NCBI GenBank assembly: GCA_900491605.1
Contig: UESW01000107.1
Span: forward strand, 1-64,000
Length of the DNA stretch: 64,000 nucleotides
Direction of reading: 5' to 3'
From: Calamus simplicifolius
Taxonomy: Eukaryota; Streptophyta; Magnoliopsida; Arecales; Arecaceae
Each line of letters starts with the position of its first letter. Within the stretch, counting starts at the first letter, position 1. Shown piece after piece: positions 11,257-23,885 of the stretch. Below the pieces are notes generated by a model. It had not been told where the DNA came from. It saw only the letters and a program-made list of their open reading frames with translations, and did no database searches. Position numbers and translations under genes: made by a program.

Positions 11257-12689
11257 TGTTGGCCCAGATGACAACCCAAGAGGGGGGGGGTGAATTGGGT
11301 TCTTAAAAAATTAGTCTTTTTAAAATAGTTTGCTTGAGATTAATGAGGCAATTCAAAGTAACTATAAAGTGCAGTGAATAGAATAGAGATAGAGATAGAG
11401 TCAATAGAACATGGCAAACACAAAAGATTTTATAGTGGTTCGGTGTATCCAACACCTACGTCCACTCCCAAGATTCACTTGGGTCCACACTATAATCACC
11501 CTAGATTACAGCAGAGTTGTTTTACAAGCTCACAACTCAAACTTGTTGTTTTCCGGGCGCACAACGAACCCAGCTGGTTTTCAAGGGCTCACCAGCACAA
11601 AAACCCTAACACAAGCTTAACCAAGCTTGAACCGAGGTAAGACTACCTCCACTAGTTCAATCTCCTAGATTGAACTAGATACAAACAAATAAAATATGTT
11701 TTTCAAATACAAAGCTCCTTAATGAGCAAATAATCAAATAATATAAGTTTAGAAAAGCCTGATTTGTAGATGGTTGGCTTTTGAGCTTTTCTTCTTTTCT
11801 TCTTTTCTTCTTCTCCTTGCTAGGTTGAATCAAGCCTCAGCTTCGATTCTTCACAGTTGAAGCAGTTGAGAAGGGTTGAAAAGCAAAAAGCTGAACTTCT
11901 TTCTCCAAGTTGGGAAATCCACAAAAACTTGATTTGAATGCCTTGGATTACTCTTGAGCTTTTTGGAGTGGAGTGGATTTGAGCTAGAAGGTTTTCCTCT
12001 TGAGATTTAGGCTCTCTCTTTTTCGGATTTTTGAAATGGGATTTGTCTATTTTAGATTTTCTCTCTTTTTTTGTTTTTTTTTTCTTTCATTGAACAATAG
12101 TCTTCCCTTTTTATAGATTTCTTTCAAGCCATTTTTGGAAGAAAACTATCCGTTGGAGTGTACCTTGTAGCAAAATATATCCGTTAGAAATAAGGTAAAA
12201 TAGAAATATTACCGTTAGAGCTGATCTGGCAATTTGATTTTTCGTTCCAGGTGGGTTGGAGTCGACTCTAACTTTTCTGGAGTCGGCTCTAGCTCGAGGC
12301 ACTTCAAAACGATATTTCTGGAGTCGTCTCTGACTTTTCTGGGGTCGACAAGAAACTTTTTTGGAGTCGACTCTAACTTACCCGGAGTCGACTCTAGGTT
12401 GGGGCCAGAAAAATTGACGTTCTGCTTCTCTGTGAGAGTCGACTCTAACAGTCTCGGAGTCGACTCTAACTTCCGTGCCAGTTCGGAGTCGGCTCTGTGA
12501 TTCTCGGAGTCAACTCTAATGTCTGCAATTCTTACCTAGACATTAGATTCGATCCAGAACACTATGTAACTCCTGATTTTGATCATTCAATAGACTTATA
12601 ATCTGAAACACTAAATCAAAATCATTAGAGCCTCCAATAGTTATACTCAAATAGTTTGTTAATCATCAAAATCATCAATTGGGTCAACA
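11257..12689 (-). repeat. 5' LTR of element B
   Basis: The LTR runs from TGTTGGCCCAGATGACAACC to GGGTCAACA, about 1433 bases. It has the same terminal blocks as LTR A but a diverged body. The palindromic words at about 12255-12515 read GAGTCGACTCTAAC, a variant of the A word. A TATA-like box (plus-strand TTTATAG) is near 12110-12116. A homologous LTR in the opposite orientation starts at 63176. Confidence 0.9.
12255..12515. promoter_or_regulatory. Palindromic word array in LTR B
   Basis: About ten GAGTCGACTCTAAC or GAGTCGGCTCTAGC words are clustered in the U3 of LTR B, upstream (minus strand) of its TATA-like box. They share the core of the A word but have a different flank (TCTAAC rather than TCGAG). 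Confidence 0.65.
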
Positions 12690-12693
12690 GATG

Positions 12694-14373
12694 TGAGATG
12701 GCAACCCAAGCTTAAAAATTTAAGACTTTTAACTTTAATTGATTAGTTAGCAAGATGTGCAAGTGAGAGGCTAACTAAAATCAATACACAAGCAAATAAA
12801 GAGAGATAGAGAAAGAGAAAATATGGCACGACAAACACAAGATAATTTTATAGTGGTTCGGTGCAATCAACACCTACGTCCACTCCCAAGATTCACTTGG
12901 GCCCACACTATAATCTCTAGATTACAGCCGAGTTGTTTTCCAAGATCACAACTCAAACTTGTTGTTTTACCGGGTGCACAACGAACCCAGCTGGTTTTAA
13001 CTCGGGCTTACCAGCACAAAACCCTACACGTTGTTTTCTAGGGCTCACAACTAACCCAACACAAGCACTCCGGCTTGCAACGAGGTATACCAACCTTCAC
13101 TGATTCAATCCACTGATTGAATTAGCAAGCAATAGAATGATAGTGTTTGAACAATGAAGTGCTCCCCTTGAGAAAATATACAAATGAAGTACAATATAAT
13201 AAAAGGTTAGAAAAGCCTGATAGTATTGCAGATGGTAGTGGCTTTGGCTTTCTTCCTTCTTCTCTTCAACTCCTCTTGAAACGTTGAATCACGCCTCAGC
13301 AAGATTCTTGACCGTTGAAGTCTTTGGAGTTGAGATGAAGATTTTTCCTCTTTTGAAAATCCTCCGATTTGACCTTTGAAATGCTTGTGGATTTTCTTTT
13401 GGCTCTTGTGGATTGATGAGAAGGAGCAGACGAAGCTTCCACTTGGATTTCACTCCTTTTGAATCACTCTCCTTTGAGCTAGATGATTTTTCCAATATGC
13501 TCTGTTTTTCCCTCTTTTCAAAAGATATTCTTTTCTCTCTTTGATTTTCCTTCTGAGTTGAAAAGAGCTTCTCTATTTATAGAATCTGCAAAATATATCC
13601 GTTAGAGACAAGGAAAAATAGCCGTTATTCAAAAATCTTACCGTTGGGGCTGATGTGTCATCGTTAAAAATCGCGCCCAGAATTCGCGGAGTCGACTCGA
13701 GCTTTGTGGGAGTCGGCTCGAAGTCGATTACTAAAAATAGAAACATTTTAAGCATTGAAGGGTCGACTCGCGAAAACTAAAGTGTCGGCTCCTGAAAGTC
13801 GGGAGTCGACTCGAGGAAAATGGGGAGTCGACTCGAGAAGTGCTCAAAAAACATGGGTTCTGTTGTTTGAGCGGTGTCAGCTCGCACAGACAGGAGTCGG
13901 CTCGCAAGAAGTCAGGGGTTGACTCTTGAAAACCAAGGGTCGACTCGAGAAAATCAGACATTTTGGGGAGTCGACTCGGAAACCCTTGAGTCGACTCGGG
14001 ACCGATACAAAAATCAGAAAAATGTTCTGATAGACTTTAAAACTTGTCCCAATTAAATTTAAAATATAAATTTGACTTGAATACATTAAATATGACATTT
14101 ATCATGGATTCAAGACATTTTCAAGAATTCATCGATTGAATTATAATGTGTAAAAATTCCTTTTTGAAATCTTTAAGTATAGAGCTTGAAACTCCTTTTT
14201 CTAATAGATTCAAAACTCATTTAATATAACCATGATAGTTCATTCCTTTCAATTTGAATAAGCTCAAGGTTTTTGATAAATAAACACATTGTATTCTTTA
14301 AGGTACTCATGGCTTTTGGAAATCATCAAAATCAATAAAGTTGGGGCAATTATGTTTCAATAATTTCTCAACA
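12694..14373 (-). mobile_element. Solo LTR of family A, target duplication AGATG
   Basis: This copy of LTR A has no internal region. It starts TGAGATGGC, lacking seven bases after TG and the G-run near the end, and stops at CTCAACA. AGATG precedes it at 12689-12693 and follows it at 14374-14378, a perfect 5-bp duplication. The copy overlaps the last base of LTR B, so it inserted into B's immediate flank. Its U3 array of GTCGACTC words lies at about 13685-14000. Confidence 0.9.
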
Positions 14374-14900
14374 AGATGGAACCCTCAAAAATCTTTTGAA
14401 GGACCTCCGAGGTATGATGTAAGGCCAGTAAGAGTTCTTCAGGAGGACAATATTGTGGCATGCCCGAAATAAGGGCATCGTGGCCATCACTCCTACAAGC
14501 TGGCACATGAAGAAGAATCCCACGATGTAGGGCCAACTATTTGGCACTACCGCCTTGGGGCAGATGCCATAAAACTCCATAACCCCTCGATCATAGGATC
14601 AAGGGGAAGGCGGATGCTCACCTAGAAGCACTTCTCGTAGAAGAAAACCCTGACTCCAATCAGTTTGGAACTCTCTGTCCGGGACTCAATACTTGCAAAT
14701 GATAATCATTGGGGATCTAATACTTATGGCAAATTCTCTCCAAATCCATTGGGGTTATCGATGAAGCAATGCAAGTCGAATGCTCCATCATCTCTTCAGA
14801 ATGGGTAGACACAGAGCAGGCCATGGATTTCTTCAGTTAAGGATACTTGGTCTAAGAAGGGAGCAAAATGCCAAGGATTCAGAATGATGTGACTGCGAAA
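14374..14900 (-). pseudogene. Remnant of a gypsy-type element ORF
   Basis: The segment 14368-14580 translates to a fragment with PKAVVPNSWPYIVGF and MCQLVGVMATMPLF. In the neighbouring frame just upstream is SIRLPLDPMIEGLWSF. Together these resemble the N-terminal domain called 'putative gypsy type transposon' (Transposase_28), with the usual order R-PLHP...PNSW..IVGF..LC. A frameshift near 14585 separates the two halves. It is a short fossil. The function of the domain is not known to me. Confidence 0.55.
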
Positions 14901-15233
14901 GATGCCAGTCTCCCCTTTTCAAACCACCACACGAAAAGACAAAAGACATCATTAGTAGGAAACCTTAGGAGCCATGGCCTTTCGGTTCAAGTGTTGTGAT
15001 CTTTGGCTCTACCACGTGTTGTCCAACCGGCCTCCCTTGATCAAAATTTGAAAAGACCCCTTCTGCCTAATGGGCTAAAATGATGGCACATCGTATCAAC
15101 AATTATGGCATCATTGTGCAGCGCCTCTCCAAATTTAGCCTTTGCTGGCGAGAGTCAGCCACCTAGACTCTACTCCCTAAGCCCGAATGTAAACTTTGAA
15201 TTAGGGAGTGGAAGGGCAAGTGATGCGGGGTAA

Positions 15234-16060
15234 AAAGAAGTCTCTGCATAAATTGGCTAACGTGGATAGGTAGATTGGGGCCACCCTTGGGTTACGGTTG
15301 ACCTACCCTTATGAGCTGAATGGTGCTTAACCGAACTACTCTGTCGACATCTCCATCCAAGTCTCGCAGACCAAACCTCGGTCGACTGACCTTCGGCTTT
15401 CTTTGCTAAACCTCACCTACAAACCAGGGTAACCAAATCTCAATGGTCAAGTGTCTCTCGATTGGTTGTTCTCTTTACTGACATTCGGCCTGAGCCGAAT
15501 ATCTTGGACATCATATCTCTGAAATCGCAGGAATCTTAGAACTCCTTCCCAAAGTGAGCCTCCATGAATGAAAATAGGAGCTATATATAGCTCCCCTTTC
15601 ATGATTAGTGGGATTGACCCCCTGATAAGGTATACATCAAAATCGGCCTTATCATCCTTAAGATTTTATAACAGCTCCCCAAAAATCAAGTAACAGCTTA
15701 CCATATCTGCAACCTTTAAACATTGGGTCCCTAAAGCCCTCAACACACCATGATTACTCTATGAGAACTTCTCTTTAACTCTCCTTCTCTTCAAACCTTC
15801 TCCATATTTTGTGTGGCCAAAGATTTTTACTAATTTGGGCATCGGAGGGTCTTCCATAAGGACCACCCACCTTAGCCCCTACACGAGGACATTGTTTTGC
15901 AGGCTCACAAGGATGGAAGAATACCACCCAGACCCCCACGCACACTACCATCTCACCCCAAGTTGGAGAACAAAAATCTACACATATTCTATCTCAACCA
16001 TATTCCTACCGATGAAAACAAAAATAGTATCTCTTTTTTTACCTTCTTTATAAAAGATGA
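15234..16060 (+). repeat. Gypsy-like LTR fragment, plus orientation
   Basis: A TATA-like CTATATATAGCTCC occurs at about 15570, followed by a transcribed-looking stretch with GGCATCGGAGGGTCTTCC at about 15838 and TTTTGCAGGCTCACAAGGA at about 15892. These are signatures I associate with the R-U5 of plant gypsy LTRs. Ends were not determined. The left end may be the TGATGCGGGG at 15221-15230. Confidence 0.4.
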
Positions 16061-16084
16061 TAAATTTTCACTCCAAATAAAATA

Positions 16085-16897
16085 GATGATGGCGTATCCC
16101 CGTATTATAAATTGAAGTTGTTATTGCTTAAACCATATTTAATAGGATACAAGAGGTGTTGATGGCTTGTAAAAGGAAGGGATAAGGAAAGTAATTTATT
16201 TCTCATTATTATTTTATAAATAAAATAAAGTTTGAGTTTAGAATATGTTGTTCATGATGAGATTAAGATGATGTTTGGAGCAATCATTGATCTCAATTAT
16301 TGAAAAGCAGCTATCTTATATAGTGGATTGTTAATAAATCTTCTTATAAATTGGCAAAAAAACTATATTGCTCAATAAAAATAGCTAACCAAGCTTAATG
16401 GAATATCAAACACATTATTATTTTTATATTCTTTGGGCTATGAAAATGATAATATTATTTTATAACAAAAATAATATTTTGTTTAATTTTTCTATAATAA
16501 ATACAAATATAAAAAATTATTTAAATAATATACTCATTAACTAAATAATAATGGAAATATTAAATTAAATATAAAATAATATTTTGCATGTTCTGACCAT
16601 AGCAAATATGAGATAATAAATATTTAAAATAATATATTAATTAACAATTAGTGCCAATCATTTTATCTCCTTTAAAATACAATAATGAAATTATTATGTT
16701 ATAATAATAAAAAAGAAATTACACATGTTTTAATTATGATAAATATTAAAGTATTCCTATTTTTCATTTGAGAAATAAAAAAGATCAAAGAAACAAGTGA
16801 TAGGATGGTAGGATTTTATGAATTCAAAATGTAATTGATAATCTTTATATCTTGAGTATACATGCACATGCATTATAATATTTGAATTCATCACAAG
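16085..16897. other. AT-rich sequence without recognised content
   Basis: This strongly AT-rich stretch has many short AATAAT/TTATAA runs. I see no ORF of note and no repeat structure. It probably belongs to the original intergenic DNA into which solo LTR C inserted. Confidence 0.5.
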
Positions 16898-16902
16898 ATT
16901 CA

Positions 16903-18639
16903 TGTTGCGCAGATTATGCAACCCAAGAGGAAAGATGAATTGGGTTCTTTAAAAAATTAATAGACAAGTATGTGTACCTAATAAAATTTCAGAAATTGAT
17001 AATGTGTAGTGTAGTAAAGTGATTGTATGCAAGCAATACAGCAAATAGATTAATCAAATACAAGATACTTATAGTGGTTCAGCGCCAAACTCAGCACCTA
17101 CATCCACTTCCAAGAACCCCTTGAGAATTCTACTATCAATCCCTAGCCGACTGGCTAGCAACTTGTTTACAAGCATAAGTAAGCCTTACACCCTAGCTTT
17201 CTGGGCTAGCACTTGTTTCTGGGTACAAGCAAGCCTTACAACAAATCTCATGGATAGATCTCTACCCTTACACATTTTACAACTCTGAAACTCCTGCACA
17301 AGGCACAAGAATGTTTAACAATATATACAACAAGCTCCTTAAATGAGTAAATATTCAAAGAAATACTTTACAAATTTTGAAGAACACTTCATAAGAGGGC
17401 TTCTTCCTTTGAGCACGCTGCAGCAATGAATGAAGCCTTTGATAAAGCTTTGAATGCTCTTCAAGAGGTTGTTGGAGCTGTCACACTATGCCAAGAATGG
17501 GACAATGAATGCTCTTCAAGTTACTTCAAGGATATTCATTGTGGTTTTCCAACACAGATTTTCTCACTACTTTTTCCCACAATAAATCTCTTTTTTCTCA
17601 ATATTTTTCTTGCTTTTACTTCTCTCTTCAAATCATTGTTCAATAGGCTACACATACACAAAATCTAGAAAGTATCCATTTACAACCGGTGTGAGATAGA
17701 AGAATAAAAATGGAATGTATTAAAACATTGCGAAATAGCCATTACAAAAATTTCCATGAAGATTGGTCGACCAATTGGTCAAATAAAAATTAGCTCTTTC
17801 TCTTGGTATCAGAAGTTAATAGTGGTCGACCAAATGGTCATCCAATTTCATTTCCAAACTGATTTTAAGCAAGTATCAAAGAAAGAACAAAAGGCAAAAC
17901 ATTATTGGATGCCTAACTGGTCATTCACTTTTTGAACCAAACAAATTGGATGTCCAGTTGGTCATCCAATTTTGAACTTCATAAAGTTGGATGCCCAACT
18001 GGGCATCTAACAGAAACTCCCCAAAAGTTGGATGCCCACTTGGGCATCTAATGTTTTCATTCCACAATGTTGGATGCCCAATTGGGCATCTAACCAAGAA
18101 TCCAAGAGTTGGACACCCAACTGGACGTCTAACCTTCCTCCAAAAAAGAATTAGCATCTAGTTTGTCGCCCAGTTAAAGGAAAAATGGAATTTTGGCAAG
18201 AACAGAGGTTAGAAAAATTTTACAAGACCATGGGGGACCTTCTGGTCACCCAGTCTGCATAAAAATAAAACATTAAGTCTAGTGCAAGACAATGGAAATA
18301 CAAATAAAATAGTATACTTTAAAAAAAATTCATATGGAGATCATCCAAAGATAGTCCTGTACTTATGAAAGACAAATGCATTCTTGAACATAAAATTTAA
18401 AGAGTTGAAATCCAAGTCCTTTGAAAAACTCATACAGTATAACAAATCATTTCGACTTGAAAACATTCACAATAATATCACTTACCTGTTTTACCTTTCA
18501 TTTGATTTATAATTTACCTTGATTTGAAGTAACACCTTCTTTCATGATGAATTACCTAAAATTATTCTATCTCAATAATAAATTCATTAGTACCATACTT
18601 AATTATTTTGTATTCATCAAAATCAATATAAGGTCAACA
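16903..18639 (-). mobile_element. Solo LTR of Sirevirus-type family C
   Basis: It runs from TGTTGCGCAGATTATGCAAC to AAGGTCAACA and has the conserved terminal blocks, including the ATTTTGTATTCATCAAAATC block near the end. No internal region follows. The flanks are ATTCA (16898-16902) and ATTTA (18640-18644), a 4-of-5 match that fits a decayed target duplication. The U3 has palindromic words of the type TTGGATGCCCAATTGGGC at about 17758-18160, and some TTGGTCGACCAA words. Confidence 0.8.
17758..18160. promoter_or_regulatory. Palindromic word array in LTR C
   Basis: About eight to ten words centred on GCCCAATTGGGC or GGTCGACCAATTGGTC are each flanked by TTGGAT and ATCTAAC. They are self-complementary around the centre. 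The placement in U3 is the same as in the other LTR families. Confidence 0.65.
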
Positions 18640-18644
18640 ATTTA

Positions 18645-19207
18645 TAACTTTCTTTTGTTACAAAACTTGACCAAGGTCTTTCTTGTGTATGATAGAGAGA
18701 AATTTTTTTTTGAGAGTAGGGCTCTCTTCTTGTGACAACCAACTTAATGTGCCCTACCATTTATTAGTTGCTGATTCACAAAATTCATACTTAACATAAT
18801 TTTATATTGTTTTAAGGTGCACAAATAGTTTAATAGTACAAATAGTGTTCACTAATCATAATGAACTTACATAAAAGGTACTTCATGAATATGATATTTA
18901 ATTAATTTATATTTTTTAAAAAAATAACTATACTAGCTCACATAATCTTAAATTTCTAACAACAAAAGGTTGAGATGAGGTATTTTGTAGAGCAAGGGAG
19001 GTTACTGGAGTAATTTACTTAAGATTAGGTGGAGTCTATGTTGATTTTGTTTTTTTTTTTTGACCTTTATTGCTCTACTTCCACACAGAGTTATTTATTA
19101 ATGTTTTAAAGTGAAGTCATGAGAACTTAAAAAGTAAACAAGGTAGGCCTTGGTGGGATGGGAGAGGTCTTCCCTTCTTAAGTCATCCATTTAAGTCATG
19201 ACAAGAT
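18645..19207. other. Unassigned AT-rich DNA between LTR C and the MULE
   Basis: The stretch has AT-rich text with a T-run near 19050. No coding potential or repeat relationship was recognised. It is the left flank of the MULE target site. Confidence 0.5.
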
Positions 19208-19370
19208 CTTATCTTAGGAAAAGTCTTTGTACATCACCTCCGTTGCAACAAATCCTACGTGAGCTGCACCATTCCTCCATATGATCCACATGAATCTTAC
19301 ATGGCCTAATGTGATAGAACTAGATAGCAGGGATACTATGTTATTTTTGAGCATGACGTGCATTAATACC
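19208..19370 (+). repeat. MULE left target duplication (9 bp) and terminal inverted repeat
   Basis: CTTATCTTA at 19208-19216 is the target duplication. The inverted repeat follows at 19217-19370. Landmarks shared with the right end are CAAATCCTACGT, GCTGCACC, CCACATGAATC, TACATGGCCT, GTGATAGAAC and GTGCATTAAT, in the same order. Confidence 0.9.
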
Positions 19371-19586
19371 ACTTCTGCAGCCTCTCCATGCATTGCAAAG
19401 GACATTTTTTTCCTCTGAGATTTTTCTTGGAAAGGACAACTTGGTTTCTCTTCTTCTTTCGAAGGCATGAAGGTATCATTTCTTATTCTTTCGAGAGTCA
19501 TTGCTTCTCCTTCTTCATCCTAGGACAACTCTTATTTTTTCTAGACACTCTTGTTATAAAATAACGACACCCTAGTTATAAAACGT

Positions 19587-21596
19587 TGTTGCCCAGATAT
19601 TGCATCCCAAGAGGGACGATAAATTGGTTTCTTTTAAAAATATTAATTAGCAAATATGTGCCCTTTGTCAATTTCAGAATTTAATGAAAGTGACATGAAG
19701 TGTAGAGAGAATGTTCAAGCACCATAAAAATTTAAATCACACAAACACAAATGATTTATAGTGGTTCGGTGCCAAACCCAACACCTACATCCACTCTCTA
19801 AGAATCGCTTGGAATTTTCACCAACCACCCTAGCCAATCTGGCTAGCAACTTATTACGGGCACAAGAAAGCCTTACACCTAGCCTTTCGGGCTAGTCTCT
19901 TATTTTTAGGCACAAAGAAGCCTTACACTAATCTCACGGGTAGATCTCTGCCCTTACAAGTTTTACCATCGTGAAACTTAAACACAGAGCATAATAATAT
20001 CAAGAGTGTACACAGAAAGCTCCTTAGATGAGCAGATATTCAAAAGAAATACTTTACAAATTTTGAAGAATACTCCACAAGATGGATTCTTCCTTGGAGG
20101 AATGAATAAAGCCTTTGATGAAGCTAGAATGCTCTTCAGGATGTGATTGGAGCTTTAATGCAACTTCCACTGACTCACTCAATATGGCACTCTACAGAAT
20201 TTTTGAATCTCTCTTGAATTGTATCTGCCTTTCCTTCTCCCTTTTTGTTCTCTCTCGGATGCCTTGAAAGCTCATATCAAGGGCCTATTTATAGGCAAAG
20301 TCTAGAACATAGCCGTTGAAAACAGAGTGGGCATTAAAAGAATGCATTAAAAATGATGTGCAAGCAATGAAGGCCAGCAGTCATTATTTGAAAAACTTGC
20401 ACCAAGTTGTAAGAAAAAATTGCAGTCTTTATGAGTCAGACGACGACATTAAACAATCAGGCAGCAAGCTTTAAAAAGCAATCACCAAGCTATGGAAAAA
20501 ATTTCATTTATCAAAGAAGAACGGCGGCATTGAAGAGAGCAGGTGGCTAGTTTGAAAAAATAATCCCCAAGCTGTAGAAGAAGAAATTTTTACTGAGAAG
20601 AATGTCATATTTAAAAGATGGAAGATAAAGTCTTCAGACAGAGAATGGCTAGTTTGAAAATGATTTTGCATTTGTCAGAGAAAAATGGAGGTATTAAAAA
20701 CAACAATCAATGAGCAAGCTCCAAATCGTCGATGTTGTAGAAAAATAGCGATGTTAAAAGCTTCAGACATAGAGAAATGGTGAGCAGCAATGGAAGGATT
20801 TTTTTCCAGAAAGAGTCAAAAAAAATCAGAGAGAGACAGACACGTTAGGCACCCAATTGGACACCTAACGTTGGAATATTCCTTCGTTGGGTGCCCAATT
20901 GGGCACCTAACTGAAAGATTCCCTAAGTTGGGCACCCAATTCGGTGCCTAGCTCTATGTTGGGCACCCAATTGGGTGCATAACTCAACTATATGCTTTAG
21001 TTGGGTGCCCAATTGGGTGCCTAACTCTGTGTTGGGTGCCCAATTGGGCGCCTAGCAAAAGTTTTCTTATAGTTGGGTGCCCAACTGGGCACCTAACTCC
21101 ATGTTGGGCGCCTAGTTGGGAGCCTAACTCCAATTCCAACTTGATTTTGGGGCTTTTGCTTCATAAATTCAATTCTAAATGGGATTTTTGCTTCGTAAGA
21201 GTATTAAGAAAAATTCTAACAATTGCTTATCTGCTCAAAAATTAGTAAAACATTTAACTCCAATGTAAGATAAATTAATAAAAATTTAGATAGATAGGGA
21301 TGCTTCGAAAAATAAGTTTCATGTGAAGAATATCCAAAGATAGTTCATTACATCTTGAAAAATAGAAGCAATCTGAAATATGAAATTACTTGTGCAGTTT
21401 AGAATTTAAGTTTATTAACAAAAATTTCTTTGAAATTATTTTTCCTTAAAAACTCATTCACCATCATTCAAATTTTTGCCTTAATTTGAAGTGACACCTT
21501 CCTTCATGATGGATTCCCTGAAATCACTGTCTCAACAAAATTCTTAGTACTATACTTAATCGTTTTGTATTCATCAAAATTAATACAAGGTTAACA
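19587..21596 (-). repeat. 3' LTR of element D
   Basis: It starts TGTTGCCCAGATATTGCATC and ends AAGGTTAACA. A TATA-like box (plus-strand CTATTTATAGG) is at about 20285. A U3 array of long palindromic words is at about 20840-21135. It pairs with 44757-46842. Differences include small indels, for example about 30 bases missing here near 20165. Confidence 0.93.
20840..21135. promoter_or_regulatory. Palindromic word array in 3' LTR D
   Basis: About eight copies of a nearly perfect 26-bp palindrome occur: left half GTTGGGTGCCCAA, right half TTGGGCACCTAAC, centre CCCAATTGGG. The spacers are 5-15 bases. G/A and T/C changes in the halves are often compensated in the other half. The partner LTR has the same array at 46035-46350. 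Confidence 0.75.
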
Positions 21597-21850
21597 ATCT
21601 TTCCTTTCTTGATGATGAAAAACCATTAAGTATACAATATATAAAGAATATTTCAGGTCTTATCATTCCTTGGCAAGTTAAGTCAAAGACAAAGTTTCAA
21701 AAATATGCATCATAAAATATTTCTCCCCCTTTTTTAAATACACTGTGTGTGTGTCAAATCAAAACATATGCTTTTGAATTTTCCCAAAAATAAAAAGTAT
21801 GATTGTAAAAATTAGAATGTATGCATTTACCTATTCTTCCCCTTTTTGTC
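21597..21850 (-). other. Polypurine tract cluster of element D
   Basis: The primary tract adjoins the LTR (plus strand ATCTTTCCTTTCTTGATGATG). Further tracts, CTCCCCCTTTTTT and CTTCCCCTTTTTG, are at about 21723-21735 and 21836-21847. This is the multi-PPT arrangement seen in A and E. Confidence 0.75.
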
Positions 21851-22379
21851 ATTAATCAAAAGAAGATGAAAGGATATTCATATTTTTATTGTATGTCTTT
21901 TCTTCAAGGAATAAATCAAATAAATACCATAAGGGGCACAAAAATGAATGTAATGTTGCATAGATCAAGCAGTTGATACATACACATTATACAATCATAA
22001 GCATTATACAAACCATACAAGCCAATAGAGTCATAAGCATCATATAAGCCAAACTAATACAAGCCATACAAGCCAATACATAGAGTCATAACATCATATA
22101 AACCAAAGAGAAATAGAGGATCATTGGTTGAAGTTGGTTGGAAGGATGAAGAGTCGGATGTCATGTGATGTACTGAATATTGAGCAAATAGATGCGGAGC
22201 AGGACTACGGAGAATATCTTACTGGGGCTACTGCACAACATGATACATCTCTTGGATCAAACTGTGGGTGTGGTGGATGATATTCGTAAGAGATGCTAAT
22301 TTTTCTTTAGCATTTTGAGCTTTGTGCTTGGTTGATGCCATCTTAGTACCAACAAAATTAGTTGATTCAATTAAAATAT

Positions 22380-23628
22380 TTAAATCATCCCGTAACCAAA
22401 AATCTCTAAAAAAATCTTTCGAACATCCACTTCCTCGTTCCTATGGAACATCTTTCCACTTAGTATCTCGACATGGTGCTCCAATGCTTCCATTCGATTT
22501 CTCAAATCATCAAGACAAGCATAGATAGATGAGGAGTGGGGGACCAAAGAAGTATCAGTAAAGCATGATGAACTCCCCACGGAGCTTTTGAGGGATACAA
22601 CTTCAGAAATTCTATTAACCAAATGTTCTATAACTTTATTATTTAAGAGAATATGATTTGGTTGAGTGAATGGCGGATAGGGTTCCAGTGCAGATGATGG
22701 ATTAGGATCACAAGAAGATGGATCAACATTCATGTATTCATCAACATTAAATTCAGAAGGATATGCAAGAGGTGAAGGATGATAAGCTTGAAATGAAAAG
22801 GGTTCCTCCACTTGAGCAGGTGCAACCAGTTCTTGCACCTTCTTCTTACTCCTTGTCCACTGGCCATATATTTTTACTAAACCCATAGACCAAGGGTGTG
22901 CTCATCATAGTAGTCTATATGGCTAATTTTAGTTACACTTTCTCCCTTAAGCTTGACACCAAAATGTTTGAACACATGGGTAAGAAAAAGGCCAAGGGCA
23001 AGGCCGCTCTAGGCCTACCCATAGCTTCTCTCATCACATTGCACATCAATTCAGAAAAATTGATAGGAATTTGGCTAACAACATGATACATAATGGTAAG
23101 GTCTCTATCAGTAACATAATTAAAGCTACTACTCCTAGGTGACAAAATTCTAGACGATATGTGGTGTAGCAATCGCATTTCAGGATTAATATGTCTTCCA
23201 AAGATTTTGTCATAGTCCGTGGCCTCCTCAGTACCGACAATAGTTACTATTCTGAAATATTTATTTTTATCTAAATCTTCAAAGGAACCTATAGTTAGGA
23301 CTTTTATAATAGCTCCTAGAGTGTTTATATTAAGGCTAATCTTTACTCCCTTCACACTAGAGGTTATTATGCCATCACCAAAACTAAGACAGTGATAGAA
23401 TTCTCTAACAAGTTTAGGATATATTGATACTTCTATTCTAAGCATATAACCCCAACCTTGTCTTTCTAATAAAATTTCAATTTGAAAGTTTTCATTGGCA
23501 AGAGATCTAAAATTTATTGGTCTACCAAGTGCAACAGATCTACCTCTAGTGGACAAGGAAGTTGGAGAATGAGAGGGAGCACCTTCTTCATGTCTTTGGA
23601 AGGAAGAAGCTCCATGAGGTAGTCGCAT
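22380..23628 (-). pseudogene. Third ORF of element D (envelope-like position)
   Basis: The N-terminal 231 residues (22933-23628) are open. A Ser-rich leader is followed by a conserved domain with NFRSLANENFQIEILLERQG, YPKLVREFYHCLSFGDGIIT and VKGVKISLN, then PEMRLLHHISSRILSPR. It ends at a stop near 22933. A second frame, 22380-22886 (168 residues), continues with KIYGQWTRSKKKVQEL, a Pro-rich part and a Leu-rich possible coiled coil (NRMEALEHHVEILSGKM). It belongs to the 'putative plant transposon protein' type. I see no clear membrane segment, so an envelope function is not supported. It lies after pol in the element, where Sireviruses have their extra ORF. Confidence 0.65.
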
Positions 23629-23789
23629 TTTGAACCATGTTCAAGATGGAAAAGAAAGAGATGTGAGAGCTTTGAAGGAGGTTTTTGGTCTCATGAGAGG
23701 AAATGGGAGCCTGGGCATTCAGAGAAAGGATGAAATGAAGTGGAATAAAACGAAATAAATCGATTTCATGCTTTAAACAAGCAAGATTC

Positions 23790-23885
23790 CCTTGGCCACC
23801 CAACAAAAAGTTGGGCGACCAACTTTTTTGTCAGGTAGCTAATTCCAAAAGTTGGCCGACCAGCTGGTTGGCCAGCGGGGGTTTC
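23790..23885. promoter_or_regulatory. Internal palindromic word array of element D
   Basis: Words such as GTTGGGCGACCAACTT and GTTGGCCGACCAGC/GCTGGTTGGCCAGC are clustered between the end of pol (24095) and the third-ORF start (23628). They resemble the GTTGGGYGCCCAA words of the D LTR. The cluster is shorter than in A and E. Confidence 0.55.

Noticed and set aside
19214..19501. Open frame of 95 codons on the minus strand
   Set aside because: It lies in the MULE terminal inverted repeat and its neighbour. The homologous right TIR is not open in the same way.
17758..21135. Regularly spaced palindromic repeats that at first sight resemble a CRISPR array
   Set aside because: Spacers are short and variable and the repeats vary. 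They lie in the U3 of plant LTRs, and there are no cas genes.
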